Shown: in pieces, positions 13,074-22,910 of the stretch
Layout of the letters: each line of letters opens with the position of its first letter
How positions within the stretch are numbered: the first letter of the stretch is position 1
Translations under genes and position numbers: made by a program
NCBI RefSeq assembly: GCF_001540865.1
Contig: NC_033631.1
Location: forward strand, 3,392,824 to 3,456,823
Direction: 5' to 3'
Source of the DNA: Ananas comosus
Taxonomy: Eukaryota > Streptophyta > Magnoliopsida > Poales > Bromeliaceae
Length of the DNA: 64,000 nt
The notes under the pieces: generated by a model
Databases searched by the model: none
What the model was told of the DNA's origin: nothing
What the model saw: only the letters and a program-made list of their open reading frames with translations

Positions 13074-13086
13074 AAGGGGTGGAGAA
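13074..13086 (+). other. Polypurine tract of element A
   Basis: AAGGGGTGGAGAA directly abuts the LTR start TGTAAC at 13087. This is the plus-strand DNA primer site and fixes the element's orientation. Confidence 0.85.
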
Positions 13087-13572
13087 TGTAACATACCGAA
13101 ACCTCGGTAATTAAATTTGAATCTTGGTCAAATTGACCAAAGTGCGAGATTGGTACACTTCGGAGAGACCGAAGGCGTCAAATAATGCAAAATGCATTAC
13201 TGGAGATCTTCGAGAGCTTCTGGAAATCAAAATCTGCAAATTGCAGGTTTTGTGCTCTCGGGGACCGGTCCCGGTCCCTGGTGGGAGAGACCGGTCTCCG
13301 AACGTGTAGGCAGCGAGGTGGCTGAGAAATTGGCTAAGTTCTGAAAAATCAGCTCTCGGGAACCGGTCCTTGCGAGGAGAGACCGGTCCCCCAGAGACCG
13401 GTTCCATCGAGGGAGACCGGTTGCATCATGCGCAGCCTGCGCAGTCCGCGGGAGAAGCTCTCGGGGACCGGTCTCAGGTCGGGGAGACCGGTCCTTCACT
13501 GCGGAAAATGCCCAGTTTGGGCAGTGCACAGGGAATAAAGTGGAGGGGCCTTGTTGTAAATGTTACAACACC

Positions 13573-13579
13573 TTATATA
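13573..13579 (+). promoter_or_regulatory. TATA box of LTR A
   Basis: TTATATA lies just downstream of the ACCGGT array and upstream of a CT-rich then GAAGAAG-rich leader, the same order as in LTR A' (TATATAT at 43041-43047). Confidence 0.6.
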
Positions 13580-14306
13580 CCCAACCCCCTCTCCTTCTAC
13601 AGCCATTCACACCTCTCCCTCTCATTTTCTCTCCTCTCTCTCTCTCTAGAAATCACCTAGGGCTTGAAGGAGAAGGAGAAGAAGAAGAAGAAGAAGAAGC
13701 TTGAGGAGGGATTTTTGGTGGACTTGGTGGGTCTAGGAGCTCTCCAACAAGAAGGAGCTTGCTAGATCTTGGGCCAAGGTAAGTTTTTAGCATGTAGAGC
13801 TCTAGGGTTTGGAGTTTAACCTTAGATTTTGGAGTTTTGGTGTCACGCCCCGGGACCGGCGGAGGCCCTCCCGGTAGCGTGCCCAGACCCGCCATATGTC
13901 TACACATATAAGGCGTCTAGAATAAAAGCGGAAGTAAAGGCAAGCAGGAGAACAAATAGAAGAAGTGAAATAACAAGCAACTAATGATATCAGAGCGAGT
14001 GAAGTTCTAACATCTATACTAATAGTAATAGAGCATAACTAAAACATAAAAGTAAACATAAGTTATACAGTATCAGCCTCTAATACAAAAATGGTGGTCT
14101 CTAGTACACTGGTAAACTCTCGACCTCTCCAAAATAAAGTACAACGAGAGGTAGACCACCTAGCAAAACGTCCTCGAAGGAAGCTAGCTCGAAGCAACTC
14201 CCTTCCCGCGGTCCCTGGCCTCACCCTGAGTGGAAGGCTCTGAAAAACATCGAGAAAAAGAGGGCGTGAGAACTATAATTTATAGTTCCCAGTGGGCAAT
14301 TACTGA

Positions 14307-14562
14307 NNNNNNNNNNNNNNNNNNNNNNNNNNNNNNNNNNNNNNNNNNNNNNNNNNNNNNNNNNNNNNNNNNNNNNNNNNNNNNNNNNNNNNNNNNNNNN
14401 NNNNNNNNNNNNNNNNNNNNNNNNNNNNNNNNNNNNNNNNNNNNNNNNNNNNNNNNNNNNNNNNNNNNNNNNNNNNNNNNNNNNNNNNNNNNNNNNNNNN
14501 NNNNNNNNNNNNNNNNNNNNNNNNNNNNNNNNNNNNNNNNNNNNNNNNNNNNNNNNNNNNNN
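14307..14562. other. Assembly gap (256 Ns)
   Basis: A run of N inside the nested H-type LTR. Any ORF spanning it is meaningless. Confidence 0.99.
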
Positions 14563-14597
14563 GGGGAGTCACTCGTCACAACTCCGTCGGACTCCGT

Positions 14598-14745
14598 TGG
14601 CCAGGGACCGTCCGCTCTGGCCAAGGGCTTGCGCAGAAGCGTCACCCTCTGGCCAGGGCGCGTCCCTCTCTGGCCAAGGGCTTGCAACCTAAAAGCCCAA
14701 GCGTCGCTCTCTGGCCAGGGACGACCCCTCTCTGGCCAGGGAGAC
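14598..14745. repeat. Array of six TGGCCA palindromes
   Basis: Six copies of (T)CTGGCCA(G/A)GGG in about 150 bp, interspersed with ACGACCCCTCT-like spacers. It resembles the palindromic-motif arrays seen upstream of TATA boxes in other LTRs of this window. Confidence 0.6.
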
Positions 14746-17299
14746 CCGCTTTTGACGGGTCAAGCCCGACTACATTTTAACCCAAAAACTCCCCGGAGAA
14801 CCCTAGAACAATGTGATCTACCCGAATAATCGGTAAAGTGAGGGAAGGGAGGAGTAAAGAGTGGTGGGATGTGGAAGATCTCTCTCTTCTTCTTCTTCCT
14901 CCTCTTCTTCTTCTCCTCGATCAAACTTCCTCGAACCTCGAGTTGGGGAAAGAGAGAAAGGGTGGAAACGTTCCGAACCTCGAACGAACTTCCCGAACCA
15001 CCACCTGGTTAGAAGTTGGGATCTTCTAAAACCCGAACCTAACTTCGAAGGTTTCCCAATCATAGTACAAAGGGAGGAGATCTAAGAACAAAAACACTAA
15101 AAACCCTCTACTTTGGGATCTTTACTCTAAATCCCGAATAAAACCCGTAAAAACTAGATCCCGAAAACCTGGGTTTAGCTAACCGAATCTTGGAAGGATC
15201 CCGAACCTAACCTTCCCAAGATCGAGAGAAAACCTCGAAACCTTCTCTAAAGATGAGAACTCCACTCAAAACCGAAAAAGCGAAGATCCAATTACAACTA
15301 TAATATTCTACCAGCATTACGGGAGCATAGAGAAGCGACTAATGAAAATCCCATAAAACTCTGAGCCCCTGTTGAACCAAGCCGCTCCGCTCCGAGATGC
15401 GCTGCCAAGCCACCCAAACTGGATCGGTGTGTTTCTCTTTAAGAGTAAACACGAATTAATTCACAACAATTTACTTTTTCGTACGTATAAGAACAATATA
15501 CATAAATAACACTTAAAATCTTACGAATTTTCCGGATACGATATATATTACTTTAAAACCTGGAGATACATCATCTCTCATCGAATAATCCGGTATCAAC
15601 GTAAATCGTAAGATACACTCTGCACCATAGTACGAAGATATCATATTTACTCAAGCCTAAGTACGCAAATTTGGATTCAAATGAACACTGCACTTTTAAC
15701 TGTTCTAACTGTAAATCTTCGATACCCTTAATCTCTCGATTACAGTAGTTCGCCGTAACTCGAGCCCTGTACACACTTGGATCACCTATCCCGGTAGCTC
15801 CCTGAACCCTATGTACAACCTGTGGTTTAACGGATTCACAGTAATTCCCCGTGATCCGCACCGTTTACAACTTTGAAGTATAACACTAAATTTGATCTAG
15901 AAACCCTACGATCACTGGAATGGTACAATCTCTGTACTCTTAAACTATAAACTCTGAACCTGAAACGAACGAACGGTAAACACGAGTAAGCGTGTACGAA
16001 CACTCCCAGCGAGGGATGTTCGGCCGTGAGGCCTCAATCGGATACGCTGAATACAAGCGAGCACGCCATAGCTCTTCGGATGCCCCAGCTCACCCTGTCT
16101 GTGTAAGGTACTCATCCTTACAGTCCGATGGTGTCCGTGAATCCGCCGTGTTCGACCTGATGGAACCCATCCAGGGATTAACCTTTACCTTTAGCTGTGT
16201 CAAACTCTTACTTGTGAGGGATGATCAATCCGAATCATCAACCTCATGTAAATGTACGTATATCGTATCTCAACTCTGTACATCATGTGAACTGTCAATG
16301 GATAAAGTAGTATCATATGAACCAACGGTGCTATCTCGAATATGTAGTACAAACTTATTTCCCAACATAGTCATTTGATAACAGTAACCAATGAAAAGGG
16401 GATACTATCTTATATTCATGTTATAAAACTGTAGCACGAATACTCCCTAAATAATCATATCGTTAAATGAATACGTGAGAGGAAGTCGTCAAATAAATGT
16501 ACGAGGAAGGATAACGAATAATGATAATCGTAATGAATGGACCGGTCTCTCCTTCCAGGGACCGGTCCCCGAGAGTGAAAACTCTCAGGACTTGTCCAGA
16601 ATTTCAGTTTTCAAACTTTTCGGGTCGGGAAACATTTTACAACCCTCCACCAGGTGTGGAAAAGCTCGAAATACATCCAAACACTCGAACCTCGCAATTT
16701 GCAAAGGTCCAGTGTGTTACATTTGGTCTCTTTAGAGACTTTAGAAGAGTAGTAGAGCTATGAACACCATGAAACTCTAGTTTTCTTCATGGTGCTCTAA
16801 TGGAGGATTTTTAGGGTTTACATTTTAAGCCCTAGAGATCGTTGGGATGGTTCTAAATGAGCTTCTAGAGGTTAAACAAGCTCTCTTTTGCTTGTTTTAG
16901 AGATCAAAACCTAGAGTTTAGCAATGGGTTTGGTTAGGGCACCAAATTTTGGGCTTTTGTCCCCGAGTGTTTCTAAGGCAAATTGACTTTGTAGAAACCT
17001 AATTGGGAGTACTCCCGACGCGTGGGACAACTCCGTTTAACATTACGAAAAGGTTTAGATGGAGTTATTGATAAAAAGCCTGATTCGGCTTCGTTTTGCC
17101 ACAGGCGAAAAATTAAAGCTTCAAAAATTCCATGAAATTCACCGTAGCATCCTCTCAATCTTCTAGGTGGGTGGTGCATTCCAAGGACCTCGAAAATCTC
17201 TTTATGTCTAAAGTGTCATGTTTGAACATATATGTATATATTGAGCATGTTGGATAGTAGGGTTAATTGTGAATTTAATTTCGTATGAAATACTTGTAA

Positions 17300-17945
17300 G
17301 AATGTGAATGGATCGGAGGCTACCTGATTATCCCGGTATTCTACTTGTAGAAATGAAGTGGAATTGAATCAGATCGGACTTCGGGGAACTCGCTAAAGTA
17401 AAGGGCTACTGGCACTGAAACTGGTTTGCGTGATAACGTTCTGTCGAGGAAGGACTTTATTCGCAATGGGAATAGGCTAGCCCGCACAAGACTTGCCCGT
17501 ACACTGCCCCTTCTTCTTCCCATTACTTAGGGATTTTCTTAGGCTTCTTGAACCGACACTTGAACTTCAATCGAGTGGCGAATCTACCTTTGATAAAAGT
17601 CCTGCCTTTCAACACCTGAGATGAGAACTGAACTTGCAGTGGCACTTGAACTGTTGACTCTCCCAACTCGTTGAAACCCGCCTAACGAACTTGCAACCAA
17701 CTAGCTCACTGGAAAAGACCTTTTATTGATTCCCAAAGGAATGCCTTTCGACTGGAAAGAAGAGTTTGACTTTTTTCCAGGCATAGGTCAAATGGATTTC
17801 TTCCGCGTGACAGCCGATAGTCTTCTTGGGCTTTTGCTTTCACTCTCTTTTCACTCCAGACTCACTGGCTTGAAACCAACAGGATGGTTAGATAATTCAT
17901 TCACTTTAGAGGTCAACACTTCTGGTGCTTTACTTGGTGATAACC
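17300..17945. other. Extra block in LTR A, absent from LTR A'
   Basis: LTR A and LTR A' align by eye on both sides, but A carries about 650 bp that A' lacks. The block has balanced composition and mixed purine/pyrimidine texture unlike its neighbours. It could be a fragment of organelle (mitochondrial) DNA or another insertion; no gene was recognised in it. Confidence 0.35.
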
Positions 17946-19177
17946 CTATTTATGCATGACAAGTGACAAGATCCTAGGAGGGTTAGTGAACAAAAGTGAC
18001 ACATGGACATAGATCTAGTGAGTGACATTGATGAGTCTATAACACCTAGAAATACAAGTGTGGCATTTGGCATGAGAACAAGAACATAGCACTTAAAAAA
18101 TAAGTGTGGCATGAGTACAAGAATTTAGTGGTGCATATGACACTAGCGATAGTAAAGAATGCAAAGAAAAGAATGATTGAGACATTATGACATTTCAACC
18201 TTAGAGTTAAGGGTCATTGAGCATGGTCTTCCTTAAAGTAAGGAATGGATTGAACTTGGAATCCTCAATGTAGGATTGATCGTACTCACCTTTAGTCCTT
18301 GCTCGAGGGTGGTAGCTCCCCCTCGGACGATGTGCTCCGGAGTCGACATCACTGGGTCGTAGCGGATATCTCCCCAGAGGACGGTCCTATCGGGTTGTAG
18401 CGGGTATCTCCCCGGTTAATAGGATTTTAGGTTGGTGAGTTTGTTGAGGGCGAAATCTACGGGTTAGCCAAGAGATTGGGTAAAGAAATTGTGATCCTGC
18501 ATCCATCATGAGCATTATATCGAGCATCGCATTTTATATTGTTCAGGCATATTAGTTGCATTTATTAGCTGGTTACTTTCTTTCCTCTATTCTATTATGC
18601 CTGATTAGACCTAGTGGGATAGTCGGCGTGGTTGATTGCCGAACCCACTGGGAACTTTGTTGTAGTTCTCACACCCCTATTTCCATAGAGCCAGGACCGA
18701 GTGAGCCGGCAGACGACCGCGGTAAGGGCATCGCGCCCTAGGTAGAGACCACCCGAGATGTTCTATTTCATAGTTGCATACCCTTTGATATATCATCTTT
18801 TGTATTTGATGGTTTTAGCACCATGAACATATTTAAATGAATGATGTAAATGATACTTACTTTAGATGTCAAATGTTATATTTTGGAGATATGAGATGTA
18901 AAAAGAAATGATGAAAGAGCTGTAATAGAACTTGATAAGTAGTAAACATGTATGTGATTTAAAATTAATCATATTACTTGTTGTTGTTAGTTTAGCACTT
19001 TCACTATTGGCTATTGCTTGCCCTCGTGCAAGCCATTGTGTATGCTTCCGCTTATGCAATCCTTATACTCTATTGATGCTTGTTGTTGAGCCTTGGGCGG
19101 ACAGGGGAGGCTCTGTCCGTTCAGCGTCTGTTCGACGCTCTTGAACCGGCCGAAAGGATCGGGCTCGGGGCGTGACA

Positions 19178-20064
19178 ATAGTTGTTTTGCTACTATAGTA
19201 GATATTCATGTATCCTTTCTGTTCTAATTACAGTAGCGGTAGCCGTTATTCAGTATAGTTCCTACTTTCTTTCAGTTTATTGCTACTGTATTCAGTATAT
19301 CTGCTCATTTTCTTGTCTATCTCTTCCTGATCTGGTGAGTACTCATCGCCTTCATGAGCTTGCGGTACCCACTGGGAGGGGAGACATGTTTACATGTTCT
19401 TACCTCCCCCACTATTTTTCAGATATTGCGGGCGGTGAGCTTAAGACGAGACGTGAGACATGTGGATAGCCGTCGATAGAACTTTTGACCCGGTTTGTGT
19501 AGTTTAGTTACTACCTTTGTTATTTCTGTTGATATGACTTAGACACCTATATGGTTTAGCATTTCATTATGTTTAATTATTTAAGATTTCAGTTGGTTTT
19601 CCGAATGAGATAAAGATTTTTGAATTTTTGTAAAAAGGAAAGGTTTTCTACCCCTCGTGGTGCGTGTTTTAAAAAGAAAAGGTTTCTGTGTGGGAAACAA
19701 CTTTCAAAAGAGTTTTCTCATGGTTTTCTTGAATTAGTATTTCAAAATAAGTTTCTGGGTAGGAAACGTTTCAACTGATAGTTGTGGATTTATATTCAGA
19801 TCTATGTTTATGAACCTGTGGTGAATGGTGTATGGATATTGAATGTATGATGACTTGTATATTCATTTAGTTGTGGTTGTATCCTGTTTTACATCTTGTA
19901 CTTGTGCGACGCCGTGCAAATACAGGGGAGACTCTGTCCGTGTGAACAGTGGAATCCCTGTATTTGTGGCGGATCTGGTATACCCTGGGGTCAGGTTTTA
20001 AAAAAAAAAATTTCTAGTCACTTCCGCTGTATTTTCAAACTAAAAGGTACCCCAGGGCGTGACA
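19178..20064 (+). repeat. Family-B LTR, right part (end of 3' LTR)
   Basis: Starts directly after LTR A. Its first 339 bp repeat the content of 10042-10380 with about 8% mismatch. It continues to GGGCGTGACA at 20064 and is followed by the TSD ATTTG. The last 170 bp are the reverse complement of 32466-32640 with modest divergence, confirming the family. Confidence 0.8.
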
Positions 20065-20376
20065 ATTTGTTGGGTTTATAATAATTACACAGTTGCTACT
20101 ATTTGTTCTGCTATCATTTTCCTTACCAAATTTTGGATTGCAAAATCATATATATTTTTCTGCATTTTGTGAGGATCTATTTGTTAAGCAGTCTAAAAGT
20201 ACTATTTTGCTTGATAATTGCTAGGTACGTCCCTTTTATTCATATGTTTCTCATATTATACTAAACGTTGCACATTTTCTACATCGATTTGTTTTTATTA
20301 TTGAATGTAAAATGGTTTCTTCCATTTTTCTATTTACGTTTTACGTTTTTCTAGGGCATCGTCAAATAATTAATAA

Positions 20377-21537
20377 ATGGATTGCAAAGTAATGTGCAAA
20401 GAAAGGCGGAAACTTCGTAAATCTATTCTCGATAGGCGTAGAAATAATGTGGGGTTTTCGGCCACGACAACTTTGCCTGGCAATGATGAATATTTGTCTT
20501 TGCATTGTCAATTAACTGATATTTCGCGAAGAAAACAAAAACGAAATTCGGAAGATGACAAATTACCTGTTGCTGCAACATATAAAGGGCAAGACATAGA
20601 AGATTAAACCTTGGGTTGCAAGAATATGAATGCCAGTCGTGCGGTGCTCTATTTTGGTATGATGAAAGGATCAAATCTGGCAATGAAAATATTCCTCGAT
20701 TTTCACTTTGTTGTGGTGATGGCAAAATTTCTCTACCATTATTGCGAGAAACCCCTGATATACTAGATCATTTACTGAACTATATTCGGAGTGCTTACTC
20801 AGTAAATTTTTGAGAAAATATTTGTGTGTACAATTCTATGTTTGCATTTACATTGATTGGGGCCAAAATTGACAATGAAATAAATAGAAAATCGGGTCCT
20901 TACATATTCAGAATTACTGGACAAAATCACCACAGAATGGGTTCTTTGCTACCTGTTGATGGAGAACGGCCCAAATTTGCTCATTTATATAATTATGATA
21001 CGGAAAATGAAATTGAAAATAAAATGCAGGCATTTAATGCGTCTGATGAACTTCAAAAAATTGATAGAAATATTGTTGGACGCCTTCTAGAAATGTTCGA
21101 TATCAAAAAATGTGATAGTAAAATCATTCAGAATGGCAAGGGACCGATTTAGAGAAAATGATTATTTGCCTATTCGTTTGCGATTGATCGGAAGTCGAGT
21201 TGACAGATCACAATATAATCCTCCCTCATGTTCTGAGATTGCTGGATAAATAATTGGTGATTTTGGTAGTGCAGATCGTCAACGAGATATTATGGTTGAG
21301 CACAAAATGGAAGGACTAAAGCGAATAAGTGATTTGCATCCTTCATTCATGACTATATATGTAGTATCCTGTATTGTTTCCGTATGGAGATGATGGTTTT
21401 AGAATTGGCATCAAATATAATAATGATTCACGAAGAAAAGTTGTTCAAGGAAATGTGTTACAATGCGTGAATTTTATACTTACAGAATACAAAATCGAAT
21501 AAATGAAGGAAAGACACTAATAAGAAGAGGTAGACTT
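20377..21537 (+). pseudogene. Helitron Rep protein, N-terminal region (first fragment)
   Basis: A degenerate reading frame with the conserved N-terminal features of plant Helitron replication proteins: a zinc-finger-like stretch (CQSCGALFWYDERI, CCGDGKI), then GPYIFRITGQNHHRMGSLLP, KFAHLYNYDTENE and, after a frameshift near 21150, VEHKMEGLKRISDLHPSF. Stops and frameshifts occur near 20607, 20811, 21150 and 21248. Rep would nick and transfer single-stranded DNA during rolling-circle transposition; neither the Rep catalytic centre nor the helicase is present here. The frame is interrupted at 21537 by copia element S and resumes at 31452. The stretch 20070-20376 before it is AT-rich and holds nothing recognisable. 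Confidence 0.85.
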
Positions 21538-22859
21538 TGTTGGCCTAGTAGCCTTAATCTTCTATTAGATTTTGATGATAACAAATAATTACGATTATTG
21601 GACTAATCTTTTATCTTGAGTTTTATGTTTTAGATCTCTCGATATTCAGAAAGGATTCAAGATGGGCAATATCCTAGCACCAAGCTTCACCACTTGAAGC
21701 TGTATTTGCTTCCTTTGTCAAATAGACAAACTCACTCTCTCCATTCTTAATTTGCTTCCTTTTACCTTATGATTAGAGTGAGAAATTTTGAGCTAAGTTT
21801 AAACTATTCATTTTATCACCTTATAGATCACTTAAACAAATTCCTAACTTGTGATTAGGTGAATAGAATTTTTAAATATTCAAAAACTGCTCAAATTCTA
21901 TGTTTTGTCAAATTAAAATTTCTGGATCCTGTTCTGAGCGCCCTAAAGTGGATCCGAATCTTTTGAGACCTTTTGGATCCTCCCTGTTTGCTGTTCGGGT
22001 GATCCAGAAACACCGAGACTATTTGACTTGACAGGTTGCATATCAGCGCGCAATCTGGGCGCCCAGATTTTATGGAAGCAGTGGCGCACGCAATATGGAC
22101 TGTCTGGCAAGAAAGTCAGCACGAGATCTGGGCGCCCACAACTTTTGATGGCTCGAATCCAGAAAAACGGCGCGTGTCAGAAAAGCGGTTCCTCGTGTTC
22201 TGTGCGCCCACAACTTTTGATGGCCCAGAACTTACGAAGTCAAGAAAAGCTGCGAGTGTCAGAAAAGCTGTCCCTCAAGATCTGGGCGCCCACAACTTTT
22301 GACGGCCCAGACATACAAAGTCAAGAAAAGCGGCGCACGTGGTCCGACAGGCAGTTGGCGTGCACAAACTTCTGGGCGCTCGGAAACAGTTTTAGGGCAC
22401 CCGAAAGTACAACCGACAGAGGCTGCCCGAGGCTATAAATAGATGGTATTGAGGCATCTCTCAGTAGCAACTTGATAGTTTATTTTGAGCTTAAAAACTT
22501 CAGTGATCTTAACACTCTTAGCTCTCAATTTTCTCTCTAAACTTGAATGAAATTTGTAGTGAGATTTAATCTTGTAAAAAGAAAGAAAAGCAAAGTCTTG
22601 AAGCTTGAAAGAAGAAGGAGTTGGTGTGAAGGCTTGGTGCTTGCTCGCAAAAGCATCATCTAGTGGAGATCAGACATTCTCGAGTGTTGAGAAGTTGGCG
22701 GGGACGTAGGCAAAGTGCCGAACCTCGAAACAAATTGATCGTGTGCTTTTCGAGTTTGCATTTCCTTTATTTGCATCGGTTTTTAATTTGCTTGATTATT
22801 TGGATTTTTATTTTAGAAACCTAATTCACCCCCCTCTTAGGTTGCCATTTTGATCTTCA
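21538..22859 (+). repeat. 5' LTR of copia element S (1322 bp)
   Basis: TGTTGGCCTAG...GATCTTCA, starting TG and ending CA, matched by the 3' LTR at 30132-31451. U3 contains repeated GGGCGCCC-type motifs at 22050-22400, including the 16-bp perfect palindrome at 22053-22068, before the TATA box CTATAAATAG at 22433-22442. Confidence 0.93.
22433..22442 (+). promoter_or_regulatory. TATA box of copia S 5' LTR
   Basis: CTATAAATAG directly follows the GGGCGCCC array and precedes an A/T-rich leader. The same sequence is at 31027-31036 in the 3' LTR. Confidence 0.75.
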
Positions 22860-22861
22860 AT

Positions 22862-22873
22862 TGGTATCAGAGC
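22862..22873 (+). other. Primer-binding site of copia S
   Basis: TGGTATCAGAGC, complementary to the initiator tRNA-Met 3' end, begins 2 bases after the LTR end at 22859. Confidence 0.92.
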
Positions 22874-22910
22874 GAGGTCTCACATTATTTAGATTAAATT
22901 CTAAGTGAGA

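Larger units (their letters stand above)
13841..16721 (-). repeat. Solo LTR of family H nested in LTR A (TSD TTTGG), with assembly gap
   Basis: Begins TGTCACGCCCCGGGACC, the same as the LTR at 1528, and ends ...GTGTGTTACA. It is flanked by TTTGG at 13836-13840 and 16722-16726. About 460 bp match LTR H up to the run of Ns; beyond the gap the sequence includes a TGGCCA-rich array, CT-rich leader-like DNA near 14880 and ACCGGT motifs near 16540. No internal coding region is seen. The order of the parts around the gap is odd for one LTR, so a further nested piece or an assembly join is possible. Confidence 0.7.
13087..19177 (+). repeat. 3' LTR of chromovirus A, interrupted by a nested LTR
   Basis: Starts TGTAACATACC after the polypurine tract and ends GGGCGTGACA at 19177. 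Net length without the nested insertion is about 3.2 kb. U3 holds about eight ACCGGT palindromes (13262-13500), then TTATATA at 13573-13579, then a CT/GA-rich leader. The following base string ATAGT (19178-19182) is probably one copy of the target-site duplication; the other end of A is deleted. It resembles solo LTR A' (42576-45056), which lacks a block of about 650 bp present here near 17300-17945. Confidence 0.85.
6540..20064 (+). mobile_element. Composite of family-B LTR retrotransposon remnants, flanked by TSD ATTTG
   Basis: The block starts TGTAAGGACTGAG at 6540 and ends GGGCGTGACA at 20064, and is bounded by identical 5-bp duplications ATTTG at 6535-6539 and 20065-20069. Inside, family-B LTR sequence is present at 6540-10380 and 19178-20064, and the two parts overlap in content by 339 bp (10042-10380 and 19178-19516, about 27 mismatches, no indels). 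Between them lies the 3' half of chromovirus A. The overlap means the two parts came from two different LTRs of one element. A single large deletion after insertion of A into the 3' LTR explains all of this. Confidence 0.7.

Noticed and set aside
14230..14829. ORFs spanning the N run on both strands
   Set aside because: Created by unknown bases; no meaning.
22036..22438. ORFs in the copia S U3 (also 30739-31032)
   Set aside because: They are translations of the GGGCGCCC repeat region in the LTR upstream of the TATA box.
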